Assembly: GCF_001645125.1 (NCBI RefSeq)
Contig: NZ_LXKA01000055.1
Span: forward strand, 1 to 64,000
Length of the DNA stretch: 64,000 bases
Reading direction: 5' to 3'
Source: Paraburkholderia ginsengiterrae
GTDB taxonomy: Bacteria; Pseudomonadota; Gammaproteobacteria; Burkholderiales; Burkholderiaceae
Part shown: positions 9,302 to 18,569 of the stretch, one piece after another
Layout: every line of letters starts with the position of its first letter
How positions within the stretch are numbered: the first letter of the stretch is position 1
The notes under the pieces: model-generated
Told to the model about the DNA's origin: nothing
The model's database searches: none
Seen by the model: only the letters and a program-made list of their open reading frames with translations
Position numbers and translations under genes: made by a program

Positions 9302-9887
9302 TGTCAGGTCCTGATGTCTGCCGGGATTGAATCGATGATCAGCGAGGCGTGCGCCTCGTCCAGCATCCATGCGAATGTTACCCCAGTCTTTCGATGAAGC
9401 CACGGGCCGCGTGCCATCACGCGCGCTGATGAGTTGCGCCTGACATGCAATCCGCATTGATCCCGCCTGGCTAATTCATGGTGGTTGAAAAATATTTCGC
9501 ATTGCAAATCAAATAACGAAGGCACCTCACGCCATGTGATCTGACATGGCATGCCAAACACGCTAAAAAATTGAACAATTCGCGGCTGCGCGCGGTGTGA
9601 CGATACGGGTGTTTGAAATCGTTTTCGGCGTCCAAGCAGCGTCATGAAGCGGCCGTGAAGGACCCATTTCCATGCATGCTGAATTGACTTTCCAGTCGGC
9701 ATGCCAGCCCCGTGCGGGATAACCCGCTGAGTACAAATCCCTAACGCGTAGACGGGTTTTCGTCACGTTTCGCCATTTTTTCCGCGCATAACGATGGTAG
9801 CCTCACTACAAGAGTCCGATGGCGTGCGCACGGATTGCAGGGTAAAGCGCGCACCGCCACGCATGGAAAAAACCATGGGAGAAGAGG
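9302..9887. other. intergenic region between divergent signalling genes
   Basis: About 590 bp with lower GC than its surroundings, especially 9480-9600. It should hold the promoters of the hybrid kinase (minus) and the receiver gene (plus). ORFs covering it lack family features and are treated as chance. No RNA gene or repeat was recognised. Confidence 0.5.
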
Positions 9888-10364
9888 GTGACGTTCGACG
9901 ACCGAATGGAAGATAGCGACGACGTCGTGGTATGGCGTCCGATCCGCTATGCGATGACATCGCACCGGCGCGTCCTCGTGGTGGACGACTACCGGGAAGC
10001 GGCCGAAGCCTTGCAGATGGTGCTGACGGCTGACGGCTTCGAGTGCCGCGCGCTGGTCGATTCGCTCGCCGTGTGCGACATGGCTCGCGAGTGGCAGCCG
10101 TTCGCGGTCGTGCTGGACATCAAGATGCCCGGGCTCGATGGGCTGGAGTTGGCACGGCGTTTGCGCGCGCATCCGGCAACCTCGCACATGCTGTTGATCG
10201 CCTGTACCGCTTATGCCTCGCGCGACGACCGGGCACGCGCCAAGGCCGCCGGCTTCGACGCGCATTGTGCCAAACCGCTCACGCCTGAACGCCTGTTGCG
10301 GGTGCTTGAATCGGCGGCGGCAGTCCAGGTGGCAGGAGACTGTAAAAGACCGTGCGAGATTTGA
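9888..10364 (+). CDS. stand-alone response regulator (receiver domain only)
   Basis: A 158-residue protein with a single CheY-like receiver: VLVVDDYREAAEAL gives the acidic pocket, VVLDIKMPGLDGLELA the phosphoacceptor Asp, IACTAYAS the switch Thr, and CAKP the conserved Lys. There is no DNA-binding or enzymatic output, so it likely acts as a phosphorelay intermediate or by protein-protein interaction. The start used is GTG with GGGAGAAG upstream; the ATG six codons later is possible. It lies between two hybrid histidine kinases (one divergent, one downstream on the same strand), and either could be its phosphodonor. A short non-conserved N-terminal stretch precedes the receiver. Confidence 0.88.
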   Translation: MTFDDRMEDSDDVVVWRPIRYAMTSHRRVLVVDDYREAAEALQMVLTADGFECRALVDSLAVCDMAREWQPFAVVLDIKMPGLDGLELARRLRAHPATSHMLLIACTAYASRDDRARAKAAGFDAHCAKPLTPERLLRVLESAAAVQVAGDCKRPCEI

Positions 10365-10565
10365 AAGGCAAATTTCTAGGGTAAAACGCGTGGTGCGGAG
10401 TGCCGGTTTCAGGCTTTTTTCACAGCCAATTAATTAGGTATGTTGAGTAAATAACTCCGTGTGGTCCAGGGTTGCCTCAGGCAAGGTTCTGACGGCGGTG
10501 GACCTGGCTGTTGTTTTAAACCAAACGGGGTTCTGCCCGCCTGGCTAGGGCGAACGGCTGAAGTG

Positions 10566-10583
10566 CGGTAAATTCCGGTAAAT
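10566..10583. promoter_or_regulatory. paired CGGTAAAT direct repeats upstream of a sensor kinase
   Basis: Two copies of CGGTAAAT are spaced 10 bp start to start, one helical turn, about 80 bp before the kinase start. Such phasing is typical of response-regulator or dimeric activator sites. The rest of the 297-bp gap (10365-10661) holds a small perfect dyad TTGCCT-C-AGGCAA at 10472-10484 and no gene. Confidence 0.35.
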
Positions 10584-10661
10584 CCTTGGAACGGGAACCA
10601 GCGTGCGCGCAGGGCCTGGCACGCTGCGTGCAATAGCATTCCTGACCTGTATCGACCTTTC

Positions 10662-12824
10662 ATGGAGATCGCCCCCGTGCAGCGTGCGGAACGTGTCACA
10701 GTCGATTTCCCGATGCCGTCGCGCAATTTCGCGGCCACGCGGCGCATGCTGCTGACCGTGCTTGCCGTGTCGATTGTGTTTCCTTTGGTGTGTCTCGCGG
10801 GTTACGGCTATCTGGACTACCAGCGCAGGATTGCCGATTCCAACGACATGATCGACCGCCTGGCACGGGTGACGGAGGAGCAGGCCGTCAAGGTGCTCGA
10901 CCTCGACCAGCAGATGTCCTCGCGCATTGTCGACTTGCTCGGCAACAAAAACGACGCGCAAATCCGCTCGGGTGACGCCTTGTTGCACGACCGTTTGCGG
11001 GCAATCGGCGGCGATTTCCCGCAAGTGTCGTCCATTTTTCTGCTCGGCGTGGACGGCGACCTGCTGGTGTCGAGCCGCACATTTCCCGCGCCGGCCGTGT
11101 CGATTGGTCAGCGCGACGACTTCCTGATGGCGAAAGCGATGCGCCCGCAACCGTATTTTTCGCTGCCAATGGTTGGCCCCGTGTCGCAGAACGACGTGTT
11201 TATCACCTCGACCGGCCGGGTGGGCGCGGACGGCCAGTTCCTCGGGGTGGTCTCGGTGGCGCTGCGCCGCGATTACTTTTCGCGCTTCTATCGTGATCTG
11301 ACGAATGGCGATCCGGCGCTGGCATTGGGCCTGTATCGCCAGGACGGCAATCTGCTGGTGCGTTATCCGCCGTGGCCGGCAGGCGCGAAGCCCACTGCGC
11401 ACAGCGCGTTCACCCAGGCGTTGCGGGACAAGCAGCTGTTCGGCCATGTCCGTCTGAATTCGACGGTAGATGGCGTGGAACGCCTATTGGCGTTTCGCCG
11501 CGTCGGCGATTATCCGCTTTACGTCATGAGCGCTTATGCCACGTCGTCCATTGTCGCCGCGTGGCGCGGGCACTTCATCCTGATCGCCGTGCTCACGGCG
11601 GTGCCCTGCATGGCTATCTGGCTGCTGGTGTTCTTCTCGCTGCGCCAGCTGGAAGGCGAGCGCCGCGCGTGGGAGCGCTGGCAGGGCGAAGTGGCGATGC
11701 GCCTCTCGGCCGAAGCCTCGAGCCGGCAGCTGCAACGCATGGGCGCGCTCGGCAATCTCGTCGCCAACGTCGCGCATGACTTCAACAATCTGCTGATGGT
11801 GGTCTCGGCCAACACCGAGCTTGCGCGGCTCAAGCGCTACACCAACCTTGAAAAGGAAGTGCTCGCGGTGGAGCGCGCCACCGCCACGGCCGAATCGCTG
11901 ACGCGGCGCTTGCTGAGCGTGGCGCGCAAGCAGCCGCTCAAACAGCAGCCGCTCAACCTCGCGAGCTGGCTGCCGGCCGCAGCGCCGCTGATCGACGCGG
12001 CGCTCGGCGACAACATCGAACTGGCGCTGAACCTGGTCGATAACGTGTGGCCGGTGCTGGCCGATCCGACCGACCTCGAATTCGCGATCATGAATCTGGT
12101 CGTCAACGCGCGCGATGCGATGCCGCGCGGCGGCCGCTTCGTGATCCGTTGCCAGAACAACCGGCTGGTCGGCAGCGATACGCTGCTGCCCGATGGCGAA
12201 TACGTGCTGATTGCCTGTTCCGACGACGGCGTCGGCATGCCCGAGGCGGTGGTGCGGCGCGCCTTCGAGCCGCTGTTCACCACCAAGCTGCGCGGGTCGG
12301 GCGCGGGCCTCGGTCTCGCCCAGGTGCTCTCCATGTGCGAACAGGCGGGCGGCACCGCGAAGATCGACAGCGTGCCGGGCAGCGGCACGACCGTCAGGCT
12401 TTATTTGCCGCGCCATCGCAAGCGCCAGGGCGCGGCCGGCGCCGACGCGGCGCAGCCGGCGGTGCCCGCCGCGGCCGGCGTCGTGTTGCTGGTGGAAGAC
12501 AACGAGGACGTGGCGGCAGGGGTGGCTGCCGTGCTGGAAACCTTCGGCTGCGAGGTGCGCCATGAGCCGACTGCCGACCAGGCGTTCGACGTGCTCACGG
12601 GCGGCGCGCGTTTCGAACTCGTGCTGTCCGATATCCAGATGCCGGGCAAGCTCAACGGCATCGACCTCGCGGAGAAAGTGCGCAGCGCATGGCCTTCGCA
12701 GAAGATCGCGCTGATGACCGGCTACGCTGACGAACTCGAACGCGCGCGCCGGCTGGGCGTGGCGATACTCGCCAAACCGTTCAATATCGACGAACTGCAC
12801 GCGCTGGTGGCTTGCGGGCCGTAA
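10662..12824 (+). CDS. membrane hybrid histidine kinase with extracytoplasmic sensor and receiver
   Basis: A 720-residue hybrid kinase. TM1 spans about residues 29-49, a periplasmic dCache-like sensor about 50-300 (with SSIFLLGVDGDLLVSS and a second Y-R-Q-D-G-N-L-L-V repeat), and TM2 about 303-327. A short coiled linker leads to the HisKA box NVAHDFNNLL with His at about 372, of the HWE-independent AHDFNN type. The ATPase domain has MNLVVNARDAMP and GAGLGLAQ. The C-terminal receiver has LVEDNEDVA and phosphoacceptor Asp at about 657 (LVLSDIQMPG). It should sense a small periplasmic ligand. The ATG at 10662 has a poor ribosome-binding site; the GTG at 10677, with GGAG nine bases upstream, is a credible alternative. 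Output partner unknown. Confidence 0.9.
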   Translation: MEIAPVQRAERVTVDFPMPSRNFAATRRMLLTVLAVSIVFPLVCLAGYGYLDYQRRIADSNDMIDRLARVTEEQAVKVLDLDQQMSSRIVDLLGNKNDAQIRSGDALLHDRLRAIGGDFPQVSSIFLLGVDGDLLVSSRTFPAPAVSIGQRDDFLMAKAMRPQPYFSLPMVGPVSQNDVFITSTGRVGADGQFLGVVSVALRRDYFSRFYRDLTNGDPALALGLYRQDGNLLVRYPPWPAGAKPTAHSAFTQALRDKQLFGHVRLNSTVDGVERLLAFRRVGDYPLYVMSAYATSSIVAAWRGHFILIAVLTAVPCMAIWLLVFFSLRQLEGERRAWERWQGEVAMRLSAEASSRQLQRMGALGNLVANVAHDFNNLLMVVSANTELARLKRYTNLEKEVLAVERATATAESLTRRLLSVARKQPLKQQPLNLASWLPAAAPLIDAALGDNIELALNLVDNVWPVLADPTDLEFAIMNLVVNARDAMPRGGRFVIRCQNNRLVGSDTLLPDGEYVLIACSDDGVGMPEAVVRRAFEPLFTTKLRGSGAGLGLAQVLSMCEQAGGTAKIDSVPGSGTTVRLYLPRHRKRQGAAGADAAQPAVPAAAGVVLLVEDNEDVAAGVAAVLETFGCEVRHEPTADQAFDVLTGGARFELVLSDIQMPGKLNGIDLAEKVRSAWPSQKIALMTGYADELERARRLGVAILAKPFNIDELHALVACGP

Positions 12825-12840
12825 AGTCCGCACAGCGGCC

Positions 12841-12949
12841 CGCAACGAAGTTCGCAACGAAGTTCGCAAAACCCGAAGCGCAGGGCGCGCGTCAGTCGGG
12901 CCCGCCGAAGCCAGCTTCGAACCTGGCCTCGAGGTTCGCCTCGAAATTC
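12841..12949. repeat. 12-bp imperfect repeats in a convergent intergenic gap
   Basis: Two exact copies of CGCAACGAAGTT (12841-12864) are followed by a degenerate pair GCCTCGAGGTTC/GCCTCGAAATTC (12926-12949). Within them CGAACCT and AGGTTCG (12918-12938) form a 7-bp stem with a 7-base loop. The position between the convergent kinase and aldolase genes suits a bidirectional terminator, but no T-run follows. Confidence 0.4.
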
Positions 12950-12958
12950 GTCTGTCAG

Positions 12959-13978
12959 TTAGCCCTTTTCCTGCGCAGCCTCATACGTCCCCAGAGCGGC
13001 GGCGCTATTCAGACGCGCGCGTTTGAGCAGCGCCTGCTGCGCGGCGGCGACCTGGCTCGCCTGGCCTTTCCAGGCCTGCAGCGGCGGCTCCTGCAACGCG
13101 CGGCCATACGAGAAGCTCAGATTCCACGGCAGCGGTCCGAGGCGATTCATCGCGTCGAGATTTGCCGTGGCCTCTTCAGGCGTTTGCCCGCCTGACAGGA
13201 ACACGATGCCCGGCACCGCCGATGGCACGGTGCGCTTGAGCACCCGCACGGTATGCGCGGCGATCTCCGCAACCGTCGACGGCTGCGCGTGGTCCAATCC
13301 GGCAATCACCATGCTCGGCTTCAGCAGAATGTGTTCGAGCACCACGCGATGCCGGTGCAAAGCATGGAACACCTCATGCAGCACGGCCTCGGTGACCTCG
13401 GCACTGCGTGCGAGCGTGTGTTCGCCGTCCATCAGCACTTCCGGTTCGACGATCGGCACGATGCCGGCTTCCTGCGAGATGGCCGCGTAGCGCGCGAGCG
13501 AATCTGCATTCGCTTCGATCGCCAGCCGGCTCGGCAGGCTGGCGGTGATGTTGTAGACCGCGCGCCATTTGGCGAAACGCGCGCCTTGCCGTTTGTAGTC
13601 GACGAAACGCCGGGCCAGGCCGTCCAGGCCCTCGGTGATTTCGTCGCCGGGGGCGAGGGCGAGGGGAATCTTGCCGAGGTCAACCTTGATGCCGGGCACG
13701 ATGCCGTTTTTCGCGGCCAGTTGCGGGAACGGCGTGCCGTCGTCCGCCTTCTGGCCGAGCGTTTCCTCGTACAGGATCACGCCGCTGATGAACTCGCCGA
13801 GCCCCGGCGTGGTGAGCAGCAGATTGCGATAGGCGCGGCGGTTTTCCTCGCTTGATTCGAGGCCGATCGTCTTGAAGCGTTTGGCGATGGTCGGGCCGCT
13901 TTCGTCGGCGGCCAGTAGTCCCTTGCCGGGTTGCGCCATGGCTTCGACGGTGGCTTGCAATTCGCTACGGGTGTCCAT
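12959..13978 (-). CDS. fructose-bisphosphate aldolase, class I
   Basis: A 339-residue metal-independent aldolase that cleaves fructose 1,6-bisphosphate through a Schiff base. It is the eukaryote-like class I type: GKGLLAADESGPTIAKRF near residue 18, SGVILYEETLGQ, GIVPIVEPEVLMDGEH, and the Schiff-base segment HILLKPSMVIAG. VFLSGGQTPEEATANLDAMN and NLSFSYGRALQ follow in the C-terminal half. A strong AAGGAG site precedes the ATG. Reading continues into a thioredoxin-like gene on the same strand 112 bp upstream. Many Burkholderiales also have class II Fba, so this may be a condition-specific isozyme. Confidence 0.95.
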   Translation of the reverse strand: MDTRSELQATVEAMAQPGKGLLAADESGPTIAKRFKTIGLESSEENRRAYRNLLLTTPGLGEFISGVILYEETLGQKADDGTPFPQLAAKNGIVPGIKVDLGKIPLALAPGDEITEGLDGLARRFVDYKRQGARFAKWRAVYNITASLPSRLAIEANADSLARYAAISQEAGIVPIVEPEVLMDGEHTLARSAEVTEAVLHEVFHALHRHRVVLEHILLKPSMVIAGLDHAQPSTVAEIAAHTVRVLKRTVPSAVPGIVFLSGGQTPEEATANLDAMNRLGPLPWNLSFSYGRALQEPPLQAWKGQASQVAAAQQALLKRARLNSAAALGTYEAAQEKG

Positions 13979-14090
13979 GAGGTGTGCTCCTTCTGATCCG
14001 GTTGGCGGATGAAATCTTGCAGCAGTCTCTCAACCAAGCATCTTGCGACAGGTAACAGGCGGGCGGCGTGCGCCGCGTCAGGTTGAAAGG

Positions 14091-14411
14091 TCAAAGGGTC
14101 GCGAAAGCGTCCTCGATGTCCGTCGCGCTGGCGGGGCGGACCACCCGCGCGACTTCGGCGCCGTCGCGCATGAGGATCAGCGTGGGCCACAGTTTGACCT
14201 TGAACGAACGCCCGAGCGGCCGGCCGGGACCGTCTTCGATCTTCAGATGCCTCAGGCCCGCGTGAGGTTCGAGCGCTTTCGCAATCGACGCTTGCGCGCC
14301 CTGGCAAATGCCGCACCAGTTCGCGCCGAATTCGACAATGGTGTCGCCCGGCAGGGCGTCGAGTTCGGCTCGGGACGGGGCGTGGGAAGAATAGGCAGTC
14401 GCGGTGGTCAT
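14091..14411 (-). CDS. thioredoxin-family protein with CGIC active site
   Basis: A 106-residue single-domain thioredoxin-fold protein. The active site is WCGIC (Cys 33 and Cys 36), in place of canonical WCGPC, and the cis-proline lies in KLWPTLILMRDG. The GIC dipeptide would alter redox potential relative to thioredoxin. No signal peptide is seen, so it should be cytoplasmic. A GGAG ribosome-binding site precedes the ATG. The aldolase gene follows on the same strand 112 bp later, and cotranscription is possible. The client is unknown. Confidence 0.88.
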   Translation of the reverse strand: MTTATAYSSHAPSRAELDALPGDTIVEFGANWCGICQGAQASIAKALEPHAGLRHLKIEDGPGRPLGRSFKVKLWPTLILMRDGAEVARVVRPASATDIEDAFATL

Positions 14412-14671
14412 GCGTGCTCCGAAGCGGTTTGATCTGTTCAGGCAGGAGAGCGTAGCGTGGTTGGCGCGGCATCCCCTGCCGGTGGATTTGCCAAGAGTAG
14501 CAGCTATGCCGGAGATCGTCAGTGAGCGGGGCGCCGGCCGGAAGATTCAAATTTGGGATAGGGCGATGCGGGTTTACGCGCCCGCAAGCCGGGATGATAA
14601 TGCCCCGGTTATTGCGGCCTCGCAGCCACGAGGTCCGCGGCGCGCCTCGCGCCTTCTGACTCATCGCCCCC

Positions 14672-15994
14672 GTGCTGAAAACCTCACGCTTTTTCGACCT
14701 GCTGCGCATTCCTGGCTTCAAGCCGCTCGCCGCCGCCACCCTCATGCTCGGGGTGGCGATGTCCTTCACCGCGCCGTATCTCTCGCTGTTCGGCGTCGAA
14801 CGCGCCGGCATGACGCCGTTCAGGCTCGGCGTGTTCATGACGCTGATCGCGTCGAGCGGCGTGCTGGCCAGCACGCTCGCGGGCCGCTGGAGCGACGCGA
14901 GCGGACGGCACCGGCCATTGCTGCTGGCGGCGCTGGTGGCCGCCACGCTCGGCTATCTCTGTTTATGCGTGGTGCGTGACTACCGATTGCTGCTGGTGAT
15001 CGGGATCGTTTTTATCGGCGCGGGCGGTTCGGCCATTTCGATGGTGTTCTCGTTCAGCCGCGCCGCATTGCCGGTCGCGGACCCGGCCGAGCGCGTGTTC
15101 GCCAGCGCGACCTTGCGGACCATCCTGTCGGCGGCGTGGGTGTTCGGGCCGTCGGTGGGCGCGCTGGTGCTCGCCGCCAGCAGCTTCTACGGGCTCTTCC
15201 TGTTCGCGGCGGCCAGCTTCGCGGCCTGCGCGACGATCGTGTGGCGCATGCGCGAGCCGCAAGGCCATCTCGGCGATCACACGGTGGAAGATACGGCATC
15301 GGAACCGTCGGCCTCGATCACGGTGCCGCCGCTGACCACGCCCGGCGAAGACGCGCACGAGCACCTGCCCGGCGTCGCGTCGGCCCACGACATTGGCCGC
15401 GCGGTGGCGGCGCTCACCTTGCTCGGGCTCGCCGCGAACGCCACCATGATCGTGCTGCCGCTCTACATCGTGCATGGCCTGAACGGCACGCATCTGGACG
15501 TATCCATCATGCTCGGCCTCGGCGCCCTGATGGAAATTCCGATGATGCTCGCGCTCGGGGCGAAGTCGGCGGTGCTGCACAAGCCGAACTGGCTTGCCGC
15601 GTGCGCCGCCGTGCATGCGTTGTATTTCGTCGGCATGGCGGTGGCGGGCAGTGTCCACGTGCTGATCCCCATGCAGATACTCAACGCGTTCGTGGTGGCC
15701 GTGACCTCGTGCCTCGGCATGACCTATGTGCAGGATCTGATGCCGCGCGCGCCGGGCCGCGCCACGGCATTGTTCTTCAACGCCGCGCGGGTCGGCTCGA
15801 TCCTCTCGGGCGTGTTGTCGGGTTTGCTGGTGCAGGCGTTCAGCTATCGCGGCACCTTTCTGGTCTGCGGCTTGCTGGCACTCGGTGCGCTGGTGCTGTT
15901 CGCCGTGCCGGGCGAGCGTTACCCGCTGATGTGGCAGGCCATCAAGCGTTTTGTGCGCTCGCAATATGAAAAGCTTCAGAGCCGCCGGCAATAG
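14672..15994 (+). CDS. MFS sugar efflux transporter (SetA/SetB type)
   Basis: A 440-residue major facilitator with 12 predicted membrane helices in two blocks split by a hydrophilic loop of about 50 residues (about 195-245). The first block carries FTAPYLSLFGVERAGMTP and GRWSDASGRHRPLLL, the loop 2-3 signature. The second block has GLSGLLVQAFSYRGTFLVCG. The pattern matches the SetA family, which in E. coli exports sugars such as lactose or glucosides and relieves sugar-phosphate stress. The start is GTG; no ATG fits better. It stands upstream of 6-phosphogluconate dehydrogenase with a 153-bp gap. The physiological substrate is inferred only from the family. Confidence 0.85.
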   Translation: MLKTSRFFDLLRIPGFKPLAAATLMLGVAMSFTAPYLSLFGVERAGMTPFRLGVFMTLIASSGVLASTLAGRWSDASGRHRPLLLAALVAATLGYLCLCVVRDYRLLLVIGIVFIGAGGSAISMVFSFSRAALPVADPAERVFASATLRTILSAAWVFGPSVGALVLAASSFYGLFLFAAASFAACATIVWRMREPQGHLGDHTVEDTASEPSASITVPPLTTPGEDAHEHLPGVASAHDIGRAVAALTLLGLAANATMIVLPLYIVHGLNGTHLDVSIMLGLGALMEIPMMLALGAKSAVLHKPNWLAACAAVHALYFVGMAVAGSVHVLIPMQILNAFVVAVTSCLGMTYVQDLMPRAPGRATALFFNAARVGSILSGVLSGLLVQAFSYRGTFLVCGLLALGALVLFAVPGERYPLMWQAIKRFVRSQYEKLQSRRQ

Positions 15995-16147
15995 GGAATA
16001 GCGCCGCAAGATGTGGAGCGCCGGCAACCTCGTGGCGAGCCAAACATCGGCAAAGAGGCGTATCGTCTTTCGATCACTCATGCGGTACAACGAAGCGGTA
16101 CAACGAAGCAGGTCGAGCAGCGAACCAGGTACTTTCAGGAGCGAGCT

Positions 16148-17185
16148 ATGCAGCTAGGCATGATTGGATTGGGACGCATGGGAGCCGACATGGTGCGGCG
16201 CCTGACGAAGGGCGGTCAGCAATGCATCGCTTACGACGTGCAAACGGCGGCGGTGGACAAGCTGAAACAGGAGGGCGTGGCCGGTGCCGCGTCGCTGCAG
16301 GAGCTGGTCGCGCAACTCGAGAAGCCGCGCGCGGTGTGGCTGATGGTGCCGGCCGGCGTGGTCGACGCAACGCTCGACAAACTGGTGCCGCTGCTGGAGC
16401 CGGGCGATATCGTGATCGACGGCGGCAATTCCTACTATCACGACGACATTCGCCGCGGCGCCGAACTGGCCGCGCGCCAGCTTCATTATGTGGACGTCGG
16501 CACGAGCGGCGGCGTGGCGGGCCGTGAACGCGGCTACTGCCTGATGATCGGCGGCGAGCCCGAGGTCGTGAAGCGGCTCGAGCCGATTTTCGCGACGCTC
16601 GCGCCAGGCGCGGGCGCAGCTCCAGCCACGCCTGGCCGGGCCGCCGGCGCGAGCACGGCAGAGCAGGGCTTCCTGCACTGCGGGCCGCAGGGCGCGGGAC
16701 ATTTCGTGAAGATGGTCCACAACGGCATCGAGTACGGCATGATGGCCGCGTATGCAGAGGGCCTGAACATCCTGCACCACGCCGACGCCGGTAAACACGC
16801 GCGGGAGGTCGACGCCGAAACATCGCCGCTGCGCCGCCCCGAGTTGTACCAGTACGATCTGAATCTCGCGGACGTCACCGAAGTCTGGCGGCGCGGCAGC
16901 GTGATCGGATCGTGGCTGCTCGATCTGATCGCGGGCTCGCTCGTCAGCGACGCCAGGCTGCAGAGCTACGCAGGACGCGTATCGGATTCGGGCGAGGGGC
17001 GCTGGACGGTCGCGGCCGCCATCGACGAGGGCGTGCCCACGCCGGTGCTGAGCGCGGCGCTGTTTGCGCGCTTCAGTTCGCGTGGCGAGGATGATTTTGC
17101 GAACCGGGTGCTCTCGGCGATGCGCCACGATTTCGGCGGACACGTCGAGAAAGCGGCCACGCCGTCTAACGGACAAAAAAGCTGA
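16148..17185 (+). CDS. gnd: 6-phosphogluconate dehydrogenase, decarboxylating (NAD-type)
   Basis: A 345-residue short-form enzyme making ribulose 5-phosphate and CO2 from 6-phosphogluconate. The start is the ATG giving [15 protein letters not shown], with the GxGxxG dinucleotide motif at once; in-frame codons from 16013 are not needed. An acidic residue (Asp 30) ends the second strand, which in this family favours NAD over NADP. Further signatures are [34 protein letters not shown] and [13 protein letters not shown] (catalytic Lys 188). An Ala/Gly/Pro-rich insertion near 152-170 is a local addition. The HAD gene follows after 14 bp with a good ribosome-binding site, so the two form an operon. 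Confidence 0.95.
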   Translation: MQLGMIGLGRMGADMVRRLTKGGQQCIAYDVQTAAVDKLKQEGVAGAASLQELVAQLEKPRAVWLMVPAGVVDATLDKLVPLLEPGDIVIDGGNSYYHDDIRRGAELAARQLHYVDVGTSGGVAGRERGYCLMIGGEPEVVKRLEPIFATLAPGAGAAPATPGRAAGASTAEQGFLHCGPQGAGHFVKMVHNGIEYGMMAAYAEGLNILHHADAGKHAREVDAETSPLRRPELYQYDLNLADVTEVWRRGSVIGSWLLDLIAGSLVSDARLQSYAGRVSDSGEGRWTVAAAIDEGVPTPVLSAALFARFSSRGEDDFANRVLSAMRHDFGGHVEKAATPSNGQKS

Positions 17186-17199
17186 CACGAGGAGACACG

Positions 17200-17892
17200 A
17201 TGCAAGCCACCACCTCCACGCCGCATGACGTTGTGTTTCTGTTCGACTGCGACAACACCTTGCTCGACAACGATCATGTGCTTGCGGACCTGCGCGGGCA
17301 CATGATGGCGGAGTTCGGCGAAGAGAACGCCGCGCGGTACTGGCAAATCTTCGAGGACTTGCGCGGAGTGCTCGGCTACGCCGACTACCTGGGCGCGTTG
17401 CAGCGCTACCGGCAGGAGCATCCACGGGACACGCGGCTGTTGCTGATGTCGTCGTTCCTGATCGATTACCCGTTCGCGAACCGGCTGTATCCGGGCGCGC
17501 TGGATGCGCTCCGCCATGTGGCCACGCGCGGACCCACGGTGATTCTCTCGGATGGCGACGTGGTGTTCCAGCCGCGCAAGATCGCCCGCTCGGGCTTATG
17601 GGACGAAGTCGAGGGGCGGGTGCTGATCTACATCCACAAAGAGCTGATGCTCGACCAGGTCATGGCGTGCTATCCGGCGCGCCACTACGTGATGGTGGAT
17701 GACAAGCTGCGCATCCTGTCGGCCATGAAGAAGGCGTGGGGCGACAAGCTGACCACGGTTTTTCCGCGCCAGGGGCACTATGCGCACGACCCGAAAGAGA
17801 TATTGAGCAATCAGCCCGCGGACGTCTCAATCGAGCGGATCGGCGAACTGGCGGAGATCGACATCGAGTCGCTCCTGGGCGGCAAAGGGTAA
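17200..17892 (+). CDS. HAD-family hydrolase
   Basis: A 230-residue HAD phosphatase-like protein. Motif I is FLFDCDNTLLDND (nucleophile Asp 16, general acid Asp 18), motif II the Ser in VILSDGD, and motif III YVMVDDKLRIL. A helical cap lies between motifs I and II. Ribosome binding by GAGGAG upstream of ATG. It is 14 bp downstream of gnd in the same operon, so a sugar phosphate or phosphogluconate-related substrate is plausible, but the substrate cannot be read from the sequence. Confidence 0.9.
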   Translation: MQATTSTPHDVVFLFDCDNTLLDNDHVLADLRGHMMAEFGEENAARYWQIFEDLRGVLGYADYLGALQRYRQEHPRDTRLLLMSSFLIDYPFANRLYPGALDALRHVATRGPTVILSDGDVVFQPRKIARSGLWDEVEGRVLIYIHKELMLDQVMACYPARHYVMVDDKLRILSAMKKAWGDKLTTVFPRQGHYAHDPKEILSNQPADVSIERIGELAEIDIESLLGGKG

Positions 17893-17962
17893 GGAGGGCG
17901 GCTCAGGCGCCGGGTACCCTCACGCGTGCCCGCGCATATTGGCGGCACGCACGCGGCGGCGT

Positions 17963-18088
17963 TCAGCCGTGCCCGAACAGCCGGATCAGCAATCCGAATA
18001 CGCCGACCAGCACGGCGATGCCGGCAGACAACAGCACGAGGGAGAGTACGGCGATCAAGGCTGTTTTGAAGCTGCTGGGTGTCGACAT
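17963..18088 (-). CDS. small single-pass membrane protein (41 residues)
   Basis: The ATG chosen gives MSTPSSFKTALIAVLSLVLL, then a continuous hydrophobic stretch to Leu and a GHG end, a single membrane helix with short tails. Codons further upstream add a Cys/Arg-rich stretch that looks untranslated. The ribosome-binding site is weak. It is convergent with the HAD gene. No family assigned; small hypothetical membrane proteins of this kind are common near stress genes. Confidence 0.5.
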   Translation of the reverse strand: MSTPSSFKTALIAVLSLVLLSAGIAVLVGVFGLLIRLFGHG

Positions 18089-18216
18089 GGTTGTACGTTC
18101 AGGTAAGGGCCGGGCAAGGCGGGATGTGCCATATGCGGCCAGATGCGGTTCGTCAACGCGCATGCGGCACCAACAGGCTAGACGCCTAAACTTAATACGC
18201 ACTTAAAGCATGGCGC

Positions 18217-18252
18217 AAGTGCCGCGGCGTGAAATTCGCGCCGCTTGCACTT
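18217..18252. terminator. candidate hairpin downstream of the BON-protein gene
   Basis: Arms AAGTGC/GCACTT and CGGCG/CGCCG stack around a small internal loop with a 9-base apical loop. The motif GCACTTAAA also appears as a direct repeat at 18200 and 18247. Its place just past the stop of the minus-strand BON gene suits a terminator; there is only a short A/T run. Confidence 0.35.
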
Positions 18253-18299
18253 AAATGGAAATGTAAGGTCTTCAGCATGCTGACGCGGATCGGCTGACG

Positions 18300-18569
18300 T
18301 CATTTCGCCTTGACGACCGTGTGATCCGCGACGCCTGTCACGCCGTAAAGGCGCGTCACGTCTTCAAGCGCCGCCATGCGTTGCCAATCGCCTCGCAGTT
18401 CGCCGCGCAGCGTAATACGGCCGCGCGAGACCTGGACTTTCACCGCGTTGCGCGGGACCGCGGCATCCCAGGCGAGACGCCGCGTCACTTCCGCGGCGAT
18501 CTGCGCATCGCTCATGCGGGCGTTGCCGGCGCGCTCCGCGTGGTGCTTCGCTACCCGGACGTGTGCCAT
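18300..18569 (-). CDS. BON-domain protein
   Basis: An 89-residue protein with one BON domain: MSDAQIAAEVTRRLAWDAAV, then VKVQVSRGRITLRGELRGDW and a TRLYGVTGVADH end. The BON fold is known from OsmY and other envelope proteins and binds phospholipid or protein. No signal peptide is seen from the ATG chosen (MAHVRVAKHH), which has GGAG at good spacing; an internal Met at MSDAQ would be a shorter alternative. The longer upstream reading frame overlaps dadA out of frame and is rejected. Likely stress-related; exact role unknown. Confidence 0.75.
   Translation of the reverse strand: MAHVRVAKHHAERAGNARMSDAQIAAEVTRRLAWDAAVPRNAVKVQVSRGRITLRGELRGDWQRMAALEDVTRLYGVTGVADHTVVKAK

Noticed and set aside
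11484-12869. Minus-strand ORF (461 codons) opposite the second hybrid kinase
   Set aside because: Antisense shadow of a well-supported kinase; no recognisable domain.
12841-12949. Short repeats considered as a CRISPR array
   Set aside because: Units of 12 bp, adjacent without unique spacers; no Cas genes.
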